This document shows, piece by piece, positions 53,801-64,000 of a DNA stretch of 64,000 nucleotides (position 1 is its first letter; each line of letters begins with the position of its first letter). The translations under genes and the position numbers were made by a program. Under the pieces are notes generated by a model. The model was not told the origin of the DNA. It did not search any database and saw only the letters and a list, made by a program, of their open reading frames with translations. Source of the stretch: Membranipora membranacea (taxonomy: Eukaryota > Bryozoa > Gymnolaemata > Cheilostomatida > Membraniporidae); the NCBI GenBank assembly GCA_914767715.1, contig OU612073.1, positions 11,904,001 through 11,968,000 of the forward strand, given 5' to 3'.

Positions 53801-56347
53801 CTAGGTGAGGGCCCTGCTTGATCCAAAGAAAACATTTGATCTATGAGAGCTATAATAAAACCATATACAAACAATTAAAAACTCCCAATCAAAGTAACAA
53901 AATATAAATTAGGACTTTGCCACAGATTTCACTTAATGTTTCAAGGCCTGATCTAAGTTAAGGATTTGAAATAGAAATTTCAATCAAAAAAATAAACATT
54001 CCCAATCAATGGAAGCATAAGATTGATTGGGAGTTAGCAAAAGATATCATTTGTCAATGAAGAATGAATGTTTCAAGGGTTATGCCATAGACAGTGTTTT
54101 GTCTCGGGTTATTCTATTTTGACTAATTGACATTTTGATTTTTTAGGATCCTTTACAGAGGTGTTTTTTGTTGTTGTGTAATGAGACAACTCGCAAAATC
54201 TAAATTGTGCATATTGACAGGGCAGGTCATTGTATGGTGAATTTGCAAGACAAGGAGTATGTATTATGTTATGAGTATTACTATGCCCATGACTAAGAAA
54301 TTTATAATATGAATCTTGTCCGCCCCTGCTATCAAACTAAGGAGTAAAAAACTCTTTGATAAAGTTGCTCTCACCGCTAGCGTCAGTATCAGGCGGTGAT
54401 GTAGCTAATCTTTTCTCATCACATGAATTTGATAAGTCTGCTCCTGACTTAGATTTGGACACATCTGGTCTTCTTCCTCGCTCTAAAACATAGAAAACAA
54501 TGACTGAACATAGAGTGTGGTATTAGATTGTCCAGTATGATGTTATATATGGAAAAAACAACGCCCTCACAAAGTTCAAAGGAGTCTATGGACTTACGAG
54601 TTTAGGTGCTTTTACTTTGGCCTGAAAGTTGATTTAACATCATAAAAAAACATAAAAGCAATGTTCAACAAAGGTTGAGTATATCTGAGTCTACATTGGC
54701 AAGCTGTTTTACCCACGTTAACGTCTAGTGGTGTGTCACTAACGGCTCTCCAAAACTGAAAACCGAATTTGTGGAATTTCGTTTCTTGCTTGGGATTGTC
54801 AATTGTAAAAGTCATGTGTTTCTAGAAGGGATATAGCATCGTTGGATCCATTCATGCTCAAAATTTACAAACAATTTTACTAATATTGTGAGTTCAATAA
54901 ACTTTTATTTTACATTTAACTTTCCTCGACCTTGATTGACCTCTAGTAGAGGCGTAGTTCTCGGTGTTCTGGTGAGGAGAAGAGTCGGTCTCCCTTTTCT
55001 AGTAATGGGAGGCGTAACCTCGTCACTTCTGTCCAAGACTTGTGTCTCAAAATCTGTGGTCAAAAGCATAGGTTTACATAATAGTTTATGACCAACAGAC
55101 TATTATCATGCGTTTTTAATGAGGTTTTCATATATATATATATATACATAGCCTAAGTATGTTATAACAAAAAAAAATATTTTGGACCTCATAAACAAAA
55201 AAAGAAAGAATAATATATATACACACAAAATTAATAATTAGCTGGAGAATTATAAGTTTTTCTGTTTGTGATTGATAGATATTACACTTTCCTTAATGAG
55301 ACGAATATGTTTAAAAGTCTTGATTCGCTGTAGTTGGTCATGGTTTTTGGTTTTATAATTTTAACGAAGGCACAGAACTAAGGCACAGAACGTGGAAGCT
55401 GTTGGTCTTGGGGTGGTATAAAGAACGATAAACACTGGAAAAGTTTGGGCAGACGACAGACACTTTATTAAGAGTGTAGCATGGTGTGTTATCGCTCAGA
55501 TGTCATTGGAGTGACTTGCATACTCACACCTAGAACCTCACACATTGAACTTGCTAAAAGGAAAGCGATATCACCTTACACACCCTAGCGCTATGTCAAT
55601 CAGACTTAACACCCAGTCACTATACTGCGTCGATGATTTAGACCAACAGATAATTCAATCACATAAAACGACGTCTCTGCGAGGGAAATAACATGCACCT
55701 GAAAAGAGCCAACAGATATTTCGCCAATTGATTCCATAATATACTCAGGGCTCATTATTTCAGGACGGCTCGATTATTCACAAATTGTGTAGGGTTTCAG
55801 GGCCCGACAGTTATATTTATATACAATATATCATCGATTTGAGATTACCCTAGAGGCATGCGTCTCCCTGATTGTTACAGTCAGCTTAACTTAGCAGCCT
55901 TACATGTGTCTATTCCTAGTCATGTAGCCAATAACTAACAAGAGAAGGTTAAACAGGTTTAGTTGTGCGACGGAGTGACACTACCAGTAGTGTATCATTT
56001 TACCTACACCGACATCACGACTACACTATTAGGATGTGTAGGCTATATCTGGTCGTTAGAGTCAATTTAGTATGAGTAACTATCATGTGTCTGTCTCTAA
56101 TGAATGAAATCGACCTTGGGTCGTCACACCAAATTCTTTCTGATGGCGCACAAGTCTTGTCAATAAATTTACTCTTTATCGATCAGAGATTTACATGCAA
56201 TGCATGATCAGTGTGCATTTTACCTGTCTGATTTACATCACCTTCCTCCTCCTCCTCCAGTTCAGGATCTGAGGCAGCTGGTAATTGATCTGAGCTAATT
56301 ATCTCGGTGTCAAAAGTTAACATATCCTCTTCATCTGATGACTCCAT
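42358..56347 (-). CDS. MDC1: MDC1-type mediator of DNA damage checkpoint, 13 exons, 2119 aa
   Basis: Minus-strand exons, 5' to 3': 56347-56224, 55053-54931, 54482-54375, 53849-52044, 51659-51558, 51137-51018, 50431-50363, 48958-48833, 48393-45334, 44853-44687, 44319-44151, 43270-43109 and 42581-42358. They join without frame breaks to 2120 codons including stop. Human MDC1 is of similar size (about 2090 residues). The start Met (MESSDEEDML) follows an in-frame stop in the upstream genomic sequence. Order of parts: acidic N-terminus; TQ-rich repeats (about 119-720); basic/PST-rich region (about 860-1879); tandem BRCT (about 1917-2119). BRCT1 keeps the FTG Thr and the RTIKF Lys that contact phospho-H2AX in human MDC1; BRCT2 ends in YLLTGVLRHKLEPENF. 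The protein should dock on gamma-H2AX chromatin in the nucleus and recruit repair factors. No FHA domain is visible, unlike vertebrate MDC1 and fly MU2. Exon 2's donor (AAG|GTCGAG) is the weakest boundary, chosen by phase. Confidence 0.88.
45334..48393 (-). other. MDC1: MDC1 exon 9: long basic, Ser/Thr/Pro-rich region with RGR repeats
   Basis: One 3060-base exon encodes 1020 residues of low-complexity sequence rich in S, T, E, K and P. Short basic blocks recur: TRARRK, STRGKTG, STRGKRG, STRGKKN, SRRGRH, RRGRK, TRTRRGS, STRGNRQ and SRGRLK. One block, KRRGRPPKAK, is an AT-hook core. The region occupies the place of the PST repeat of vertebrate MDC1, which binds chromatin, but the unit here is much less regular. 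The antisense strand of this exon is largely open in another frame because of composition; that is not a gene. Confidence 0.85.
52044..53849 (-). other. MDC1: MDC1 exon 4: TQ-repeat (SQ/TQ cluster) region
   Basis: This 602-codon exon holds 19 TQ dipeptides, mostly in a degenerate repeat of about 20-35 residues with the core (D/E)-x-x-L-x-M-(E/Q)TQA(V/I/T)P. Examples are LLVAETQAT, LNMQTQAVC and LTMQTQAVP. Two copies, MATQGFPD and METQGFHE, match the TQxF motif that binds the RNF8 FHA domain in vertebrates once phosphorylated by ATM. One copy has lost Gln (LALETRTD). Acidic SD-type runs (DSDNE, ESDSDND, DDSDTE) resemble the CK2 sites through which vertebrate MDC1 binds NBS1. The segment is predicted to be disordered. 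Confidence 0.85.
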
Positions 56348-56929
56348 CCTCACCACTTATATTGGAAACCTTGGCAGATATATAAATCAAGTTTATGTGA
56401 TAGGGAAAATTTTAGCTATCTAAGGACAGCAGCAAGGGGTTGTCTCATATGTTTCTCAGTCCCAAGCCACATGATAATGCTTTCTGAAAGTGTGAAATGA
56501 TCTGCGCCTCTGAATTAGGCATACAAAGTCTCAATAGTGCCACTGCCCCATGATCTGTCTCATGACTGTCTTATGTCGCCCCAAGTCTGCCTTACTTCTC
56601 GAGACCGTCATACAACACGGCTTATGAGTCTACAAGCACCTGTCCCCATGACAGGTCAAAGTGTCCTTTCAGAACTGATAATATATTGTAATGTATGATG
56701 CTTGCATTGTTTCTATAAAGTCACAAGTGATTATGATAACTATTGCACTCTTGCGGCATGCTTGCAACATGCCAGGGCCAAGGCGAAGCCTAAGATAAGA
56801 ATGAGCGACTGTTGAGAGAGCAGTTCTTAATATTAAGTTAATTAATGTCACCAAAAAAAGCTTTCCTGGTTTTGGCAAGTCGCAAACACCGATATTGAAT
56901 CGTGACTTTAGCAACTAGGCTAGGGTGAA

Positions 56930-57042
56930 TGACCATCGACGGTCAAATCAGGAGTTTGCACCAACGTGCACCTCTGAGGATCGAACCCATGACCTTGCAG
57001 TCAAGAGTCCGGCGCTCTACCAACTGAACTATCACTGATCCC
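56930..57042 (-). mobile_element. tRNA-derived SINE
   Basis: On the minus strand GGGATCAGTGATAGTTCAGT, continuing TGGTAGAGC, gives an A box, and GGGTTCGATCC gives a B box at about 56979-56989. The acceptor 3' half is replaced by an unrelated tail (TCAGAGGTGCACGTTGGTGC), so it is a SINE head rather than a tRNA gene. It lies about 0.6 kb upstream of the MDC1 start. Confidence 0.7.
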
Positions 57043-60000
57043 TAAATAACAAACATCACTAACAGGCCTCATTCATAGTGCATTTTGTGAAAGTCCAGTG
57101 GTTGAGTTTTCAGTGGTCATACATGGCTTTTTCCTCTCATCAAACATGTACAAATTAAATTGTAGGTAGGAAGGAACAACCTGTCTTGTGGTGGTGATAC
57201 TACTAACCAAACTGCTAGTTCAGTTAGCTACTAGCAAGGAGTAACTGAACCTGGTTACTAGCATTGAAACAGGAATGATAACAAGACTAGTATTAATGTA
57301 TATTTAATGGTACTAACTAATCATGATTGAACATTGAGTCAGTGTGAGTGTGGTTAGTACTAGTAGACAGACTCAGAGTGTCTTCAACTTAATTGATGAA
57401 TTAATTTTACCTGGTGAGTCAAAGCTTGAGTGCAAATTTGCAGTTCAACCACAAATATCCTAGTTGAGTCTCTCCGTTAACTCAAAGCAAAGGGAGCAAG
57501 ATAGAAGAAGTTAATTGCAATAAATAAACATTTATTTGTGGCTGATAAACATACTTTTTTAATTTTCATATTTATTTGCTCAATGTTAACCCGCCATATA
57601 CTCTCACATGTGTTTCCTGTTTTGTGACATTTAAAGTATGCCGCCTTTGTTGTCTTCGGAGTTGTCTACACAGTGTTAGTGTTCAGATAACTCTTAATAT
57701 ATCTACACCAATAAGCCTATAAGGCACTGTGGTTGTGTCGCCAATGCAATAAACCTTTTAGTTCATTGGTGTCGCATACACTGTATGTGTCACACTCAGA
57801 GGTCATGACTTTTGGGTGTAGATTGCACTGTGATGGTTGCCATGGTCCTAATCTGATTAATTGTTTTACTCTACTGCTTTAACTTTAATTGTATGCACAT
57901 TAAATTACATCTAAATGCGGAGGTTGGCAATCAAATGACCCAGCATTTTATCCTTTGTCTATTTTTGAGACCGATTTATACTGTTCAGTATAAAGGATAG
58001 TGGGTTTTGCTCTGTAGAATCAGTTACGATTGGGAGTTACGTGTGACAGTTACAACTTGACGTTACAATTTACCAGTTGCCATGGGCATTTGCCCCAGGA
58101 TGTAGTTCAGTAATAAAATCATCAAACTGCCGAAAAACTGCATTCAGTATTATAAAATAATCTGATATGAACTCTGCCAGCAGTGAACTGTCGTGACCTT
58201 TCTTGATCCGACAGTTGCAAGCAAGCAAGCAACTGATGCAAGTGAGTAGAGTACTATACAAAACAACGCATTCCATCAGGTATGTACTAATTCCTGATAA
58301 GTTTTCTGATGGGGTGATGTGCTCCCAAGATTGGGAAAAGAATCCTTGTTCATGTGTGATACTATTCAAGGCGCCCCTCTATAATATTTATTTATTTTAA
58401 TATTATTATATTATTTATGGTTTTTAATCCTCTTTTAGCAAAATTCCTCAACTTGTACAGGAATATCAGAAAAAATATATCAAAAGCATGGAACCGACAT
58501 TCCCTGTTTCCATTTTGTGATATTATTCAAGGCCTCCTTTAGTACATTCTCTTCTTGGCCTTGTGTTGATGGGCATGTCATTCCTCAACTTTAGCCCAGA
58601 TCAGCTCTAGGCATTTCGCCGTTTCGTTTATTGTGACATATAACGGTATGTTTTTGCTGGTGCCCAGCCAGAGAGGAGGTTGCCAACTCTAATTTGAGAT
58701 TACACAATTTACCAACTAGCAATAGTAATTTATCATTCTACATTTTGATTAGGTGTTAACAATTGTCCACAATGCGAATTTAACCATTTCATAATTAGGA
58801 TAAGGTATTAACAATTCCCTACGATGAGAATTATACCATTTTCACCGTCAATGCATTGACCTCTTTTCGAGATCTTCTTTTGAAGCCATACAAGGCATTG
58901 ACCTCTTTTCGAGATCTTTTTTGAAGCCCTACAAGGCATTGACCTCTTTTCAAGATCCTCTTTTGAAGCCATACAAGGCAATGACCTCTTTTCGAGATCT
59001 TCTTTTGAAGCCATATATACAAGGCATTAACAATCTACACTTTGAGATTTGACAGTTTATAAGATGCCGGTATTTTTTGAGCTGAGAAGTCTTGACCGGA
59101 TCATTTAAGTTTCTGCCTTTCGAACTAAAACCAGAGAGGGAATGAGTTGTCATATCTTTGTAGAAGGCTAGGCAACCCTGAAATTTGGAAATGCGATGGG
59201 AAACTTGATACTTTGTTTTGGATTGATTTCAGTCTAAAAATCAGTTTGATTTACTTTGTGGTAAAAGTTGTAAATATTTATAGCCAATATTTTGGACATC
59301 TCATAATGATAATAAAGGTTTAGATATTTGAAATTAAATATCTCACCAGATTGATGATATCCTGTGAGGCAGTAGCTTGTAACGCCACAACATAATGACT
59401 ATTCTGTCAATGTTAATTTCTCATAAAATGCGATGCGAATAAGTCAGTTGGTATCATTTGAGTTCATAAGGCGTTTTTTTTTTTTTTTTTTTTGCACTTT
59501 TATTGGCAGTCTATTTCATTCCAGTAGCGGAATGTTTTCCGAATAGTGCCGAAAAAAAGGAAAAGGAAAAGAGAAAAAAAGGAAAGCTTGAGACTGAAGA
59601 TGAGTTAAAATGTTTCAGCAGTGAGGTGGAAATAGATAGGATGTCTTTGAGAAGAGAGAAAATAAAAATGTTAAGATATTTTCATTACAGTATTGTACAG
59701 AGGCAAAACTTGTTGCAGAGATATAAAGATAATGTTATAATTGGAACAAAAGATATTTGAATACGCCAGATTTAAATGATGTTAATTTGCTCAGTGAGCG
59801 TATTGACAAAGGAAGATTATTTATTAATCTTAATGACAAAGGAAGATTATTAAAGTTCAATTATAAACCTACTCCCGGTTGAACAAACAGGGGATTATGA
59901 ATATAACGACCCCTTCAAGAATCTTGTTATTATGTTGGATAAGTAGTAGTTCAGTTCACCTTCATCAACCAAGGTAACACCTCCCTTTAATTTGTGCCCT

Positions 60001-60262
60001 AGGCTTTACATTGAGCCCAATGCTGTTAAGTGAAAATTTTCAGGGTTTGCAACAAACACCCAGGCAAAAGTCATGTGTCATCATGACAATGCACGTTATG
60101 AGACAGGTGATGCATTTATATAAAAGTTTGTACTATGCAATACATTAGTGCTTGCTGGACTATATTTAATATAAAAACAAAATACAAAACAAGTTAGAAT
60201 TCTAATATGCACTCAGGTGATAGTGTAAGTGTATGTGTTGGTGTAAATGTTAGCGTGAGTGT
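57043..60262. other. Gene-poor flank
   Basis: No supported gene. It contains the 41-44 bp tandem array at 58849-59018 and a run of 20 T at 59474-59493. The T run is followed by an 85-codon open frame rich in Lys/Glu that matches nothing I recognise. Confidence 0.45.
58849..59018. repeat. Tandem repeat, unit 41-44 bp, four copies
   Basis: Four head-to-tail units of the form CAAGGCATTGACCTCTTTTC, then GAGATCTTCTTTTGAAGCCAT. They differ by a few substitutions and by small length changes. A partial fifth unit (CAAGGCATT) follows at about 59020. Confidence 0.85.
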
Positions 60263-60426
60263 TAGGATTAGTGGAGCTTACATGGCCTAGGATGGTCTTC
60301 TATGTGTGATGAATACGTAATGGATTACGCTAATCCTTTTACAGTAAAATAATAAGTCTAATCCATTACCTACGTTCATAACACTTAGAGGACCCTCCTA
60401 GGCCAAGCAAGCTCCACTAATCCTTA
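60263..60426. mobile_element. Foldback element with about 65-bp inverted arms
   Basis: Arms at about 60263-60326 and 60359-60426 are imperfect reverse complements sharing GGATTAGTGGAGCTT, GGCCTAGGA and TAATGGATTA. They surround a roughly 32-base centre. There is no coding capacity. Confidence 0.7.
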
Positions 60427-60696
60427 CGCTTACACTCTGTTACAATAAAACTTGCAGTGGTGACAATAAAGACATCAAACTGCTTATTTATTACTAGAAC
60501 TGATAAGATCAGAGACCACCGAAAAGGAGCAAAACTATTCGACTCAGTTGGTCAGATCATAGCTTAGTTCACTCATGGTTCACTAGTCAGAGTGAACATA
60601 TATAAGATTCATTTGTCTGAATTCGGAGTTGATCCCCTGTCCATTGGAGGAAAAGCAACTCCGAATTTAGGCAAATGGATCAATATTGATCTAGAG

Positions 60697-61440
60697 CATG
60701 GGTGGGCAACCTTTTTTCTAAAAAAAGTCCACATTTTACACAGGCTCAACACAATAGGGCGCAACATATCTTTCAGGTATAAAATCGGAACCGGAGTAAC
60801 AACTATGTACAAAATGAAACAGATTTATTTGTAAAAGCTGTGGTATGTTGCAAGGAACTTCAGCTCCACAGAAATACTAATTTAAAAAATCTTGTGAAGT
60901 TTTGCATGTGTGTGGAAAAGGGCAGGGTGGGTGTGGGAGGTGTGCTGGCACCCCTCCGCAATGGGGAAGCTTTTTTGCGAATGCTTGTAAAATTAGATGC
61001 AATCTGGAACAATTCAGCAATAAAGCAGGAGCATTTGTAACATGAAAGCTTGTTAATACTCATCTGCATTTCTTGTTCAAGGTGACAGATTTGCTAAAAA
61101 AATTAATTACTATGATATTAACGAAAATTTTTATTCGCATTTCCAAAAGTCACCGTTCTGGGTTATTTTGAAAATAAAGCACTTGAAAAAGGAGTTAACA
61201 CCAATACAGTTAAGATGATTATGTCTAGAAACGGCTTTGGAAGCTACATGCTTAATGCTGAATGGCCACTATTTTGAAATATATTGTGCTTACATACTTG
61301 AATATCAAGATTTACAAAATGCAAGATGGGAATCAAAATTAATGTGTAATATATTTTTTCAGGCATAAGGCCACAATCAGCCCGCAAAATATTGTTCATT
61401 AGGCCGCACTGGAAAAAAGGCCGCAGGTTGCCGACAGCTG
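60697..61440. mobile_element. Non-autonomous hAT-like element with 8-bp target duplication
   Basis: The left end is CATGGGTGGGCAACC and the right end, read inverted, is CAGCTGTCGGCAACC (11 of 15 identical), close to the CAGGGGTGGGCAACC ends common in hAT elements. Perfect octamers ATCTAGAG flank it at 60689-60696 and 61441-61448 and fit the hAT target preference nTnnnnAn. No transposase frame lies inside the 744 bases. Confidence 0.8.
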
Positions 61441-62028
61441 ATCTAGAGGTATGCAGGACTTTGACTTCTACCCGATAGGAATTAGCGGTGTAAAATTCTA
61501 AGATCCGACAATATCTCACAAACACAACTATGTCTGAGAATTAAACCCACAGCTTTCTTTGCAGCCCATTAGGTAATTGTTACTGAGACATAATTCATCT
61601 CATGTCATGATATACGCTGCCTAGTAAAAAAAGAACTGTGGCAAGCTTTTAACGAATAGGAATATCTATGATTGGTGTTACACGTCACAAATACAACAAC
61701 GCAACAAATTATACAGGTGATTTGTCAAGATAAAAAATTAACATAAGAGATTGCAATTGCCGCTATCTGAACTTATGTGAAAAAGCAAATTAAATGACAA
61801 AAATAATGACAGGCCGTACATTGGCAGCTACTATAAGAGAACTGAATAATAGTATAATCTGTGATAAGTTTGCATGAATGAATGAAAATAATTAAGAAAT
61901 CATAGCAATAGCTGCTGTTATTTAAACTCACATGGGAGAAGTGTAAAGCAGATTACATGACAATTATTTTATAAGATAGCTCCTAGGAGCACAGAGTTTA
62001 ACAATGGGTATATCTGCCCCCTTTAGTG

Positions 62029-62236
62029 ATTAGCCTTTGAACCTTGGAAATTTCTATCAAAGCAGATGGCTTTGAACCATTGATAATACTATTAAAGCAG
62101 GTTTTAAATGCTTTGCCCAGGCACTAAGGCTTAAATGATTTGCTCAGGTATGACTGTTCTTTTAGATATTAGCCTTTGAACCATAGATATTTCTATTGAA
62201 GCAGATTTTACACATTTTGCCCAGGCACTTAGGCTT
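62029..62236 (+). repeat. Diverged direct repeat, period about 139 bp
   Basis: ATTAGCCTTTGAACC, TTTCTAT..AAGCAGAT and TTTGCCCAGGCACT(T/A)AGGCTT occur in the same order from 62029 and again from about 62168. Confidence 0.7.
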
Positions 62237-62292
62237 TATTAAGTTGCACTGATGATTGATTGAGGATTGCACATAGACAAAACGTTTTTATG

Positions 62293-62332
62293 CAATCTCA
62301 TAGACATAGACAAAACTATGTCTATGGGATTG
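62293..62332. repeat. Hairpin with CATAGACATAG arms
   Basis: 17-base arms with one mismatch (CAATCTCATAGACATAG at 62293-62309) around ACAAAA. It shares the CATAGAC/GTCTATG ends of the mini-palindromes, but the symmetry runs beyond them and there is no target duplication. Confidence 0.5.
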
Positions 62333-63372
62333 AAGAAAAATGGCTAGAAAAAGCCAAAAAACCTGTGCTGGCTGTTGCAAGTTTTCTATGTCATAGCATC
62401 ACCCGCTGTTTTTCATACTACTCCCAAAGAGAAGATCAGGGATGAATCTAGTTATCTTGACAATAATTGAGGATGGATGGGCAAAACTGTAGGTGTTTAT
62501 TGTGTGCAAAAATAGTGCTCAGCTGCCACATAAGTTGTCAGAAGTCCACTATGAGAACTGCTTCATGGGCATTGCCATAATACCCCCTCAAACTATCGTT
62601 TTCGGTGGGATCAGCTGACATTGCGCAACAGTTAAATGGGCTCGCTATGCATTGCTTGGGGGATGATGACCCACGATTTGAGTTCAACATGGGGAAGTTT
62701 TCTGTATTGATTAATCTAGCTCTCATCATCTACGGGTGTAAAAACTTCAGTGCCTCACCACGTTTGTACACCTGCGTAAACTCTCCTACTTATTTTGTCA
62801 AAAATACTTAGACTTAGACCTAGAAATTATGATATTTTCTAACCACAACATATCCAATACATATCACATATATGTGCTTCCAATTCCATTAACATCGTTC
62901 AGCCTCTTTTAGTAATGAAACAATCATGAAGCTCAACATTGCGATCAATTTTATCTTACCCACCCCCTTCCTTCCATATCCTCAGTGAAGCAATGAATTG
63001 TGAACTTGCATGCTGATGATACAGGGAATTTTCTGATTAATTTTGACCAACAAAGGTTTATATTGCTACCCAAAAGATAGAAGAGGAATTTACCTCAAAC
63101 TAGTCATTCTTTGTTTGTAGATGTTTGAGAGCTGCATTATGTCATTCTAACTAGTCAATTAAATGAAAAAAAAAATTGATTAATTATCTCTGATGCACTT
63201 CATAACCCACCCCCTTCCTAAGTGATTATGATTATCCAAATTGCCTAAAGAATAGATTGAGGTACTTACTCAGTACTCGGTGCTTGTAGGTCGATCGCCA
63301 ACTTCCGTTAAAAGGTTGAGGCAATACGGCATTCAGTCTGTCCGTAGAAATGGTAGATTGAACACCATCAAC

Positions 63373-63815
63373 CTCAGCCTGCCACTTGGGGCATCTCAAG
63401 GAGGGTGCTGCTATTTGGTAGGGCGCTCCACAGTCTAGCAGTGCTCATAAAGAAACTGTTTTAGTGTAGTCTGGTATTGTAGCGAGGGATGAAAAACTGC
63501 AGTTGATGTTTCCTCGACTGTCCGCAATTTGTAGGGTGTGGAGGTAGTCAGTAATATTGACAGCAACCTTGTTGCAGTGCATGGCACAGAAAATGCTGAG
63601 CCTTGTTCTCTCCCTTCGGTCTTTCAGTGTGTCCAACTCCAGATCCTCTAGAACTTTTGTAGTGCTGGTGGTGTGATCAGTTCTTTTGAGCTTGCACACT
63701 AGCCGGGCTGCTCTTCCTTGGATGGCTTCAATGGAGTTTATCTTGGTATTGGTCAGAGGTCCATCCCATACCATGCTCGAGTACTCTATGACAGATCGTA
63801 CCGACTCAATTCTCT
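63373..63815 (-). pseudogene. LINE reverse-transcriptase C-terminal fragment, frameshifted
   Basis: The minus-strand frame from about 63815 reads VIEYSSMVWDGPLT, INSIEAIQGRAARLVCK and LEDLELDTLKDRRERTRLSI. This is the conserved region after the reverse transcriptase domain in Jockey/CR1-like elements. The frame stops at 63445. The expected continuation (FFMSTARLWSALPNSSTLLE) lies in another frame from 63454 to a stop at 63373-63375, so at least one frameshift separates the parts. The upstream frame closes at an in-frame stop near 63816. It is a decayed fragment with no intact polymerase. Confidence 0.8.
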
Positions 63816-64000
63816 ATTTCAATTGTCTTTTGGTTTACACCTAATGAACAGCAGAGTCTCAAGTGCTTCACCTTAGTTCAGTGGCTTCCTATTATATACC
63901 ATTATACCATCTACAGAGGCTTCCTTCAAATATCTCTATATGATCAAAACTTATTGTCACCTATTGTCACTTCACAGACAAAATATCTCAAGGTGTGACG

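Larger units (their letters stand above)
42582..56223 (-). other. MDC1 introns
   Basis: Twelve introns of about 0.37-1.4 kb separate the exons listed for MDC1. The largest are 48959-50362 and 55054-56223. They are AT-rich, and I saw no coding exon, RNA gene or clear mobile element in them beyond a short TA microsatellite near 55130-55146. Confidence 0.6.
61449..63372. other. Gene-poor flank with direct repeats
   Basis: No supported gene. A diverged direct repeat lies at 62029-62236 and a hairpin at 62293-62332. Confidence 0.45.

Noticed and set aside
56930-57042. Functional tRNA gene
   Set aside because: A and B boxes are present, but the 3' half of the acceptor stem is replaced by unrelated sequence, so a SINE head fits better.
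59503-59760. 85-codon Lys/Glu-rich open frame after the T20 run
   Set aside because: No homology, no splice context, and composition (AAAAAGGAAAAGG) explains the lack of stops; kept only as a note in the flank entry.

Overview
The window is nuclear DNA of an animal: AT-rich, with interrupted genes, GT-AG introns from a few hundred bases to about 7 kb, and many repeats. Its tandem-BRCT MDC1-type gene, midkine/pleiotrophin-type modules, intronless rhodopsin-class receptor and tRNA-derived, LINE and hAT-like repeats suggest a marine invertebrate, perhaps a deuterostome such as an echinoderm or hemichordate. That placement is inference. Exon boundaries were read by eye from splice signals, reading phase and protein similarity; there is no transcript evidence.

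Layout. (1) 1-20 kb, + strand: eight exons carrying the C-terminal two thirds of a Golgi class I alpha-1,2-mannosidase (GH47, MAN1A/C type); the 5' part lies off the left edge. (2) 24.8-34.5 kb, + strand: a six-exon secreted protein of about 332 residues with three modules resembling the C-terminal domain of midkine/pleiotrophin and a very basic tail. (3) 38.7-39.8 kb, - strand: a single-exon class A GPCR with a TATA box. (4) 42.4-56.3 kb, - strand: thirteen exons joining in frame into a 2119-residue MDC1-type DNA-damage mediator. It has a dense TQ repeat region, a long basic/PST-rich region and C-terminal tandem BRCT domains, but no FHA domain is visible. (5) 57-64 kb: no host gene seen; a hAT-like element, foldback repeats, a tandem array and a broken LINE reverse-transcriptase end.

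The four genes do not form one pathway; they act in N-glycan trimming, extracellular heparin-type binding, signalling and DNA-damage response respectively.

The most unusual non-coding signal is a set of very small palindromic insertions (about 30-35 bp). One is bounded by a perfect 8-bp target duplication, and a second is shown to be an insertion by its empty paralogous site in a neighbouring tandem duplicate. A 154-bp palindrome with one mismatch per arm at 36.2 kb and several CCAAT-stem hairpins add to a strikingly palindrome-rich intergenic interval between 32 and 41 kb.
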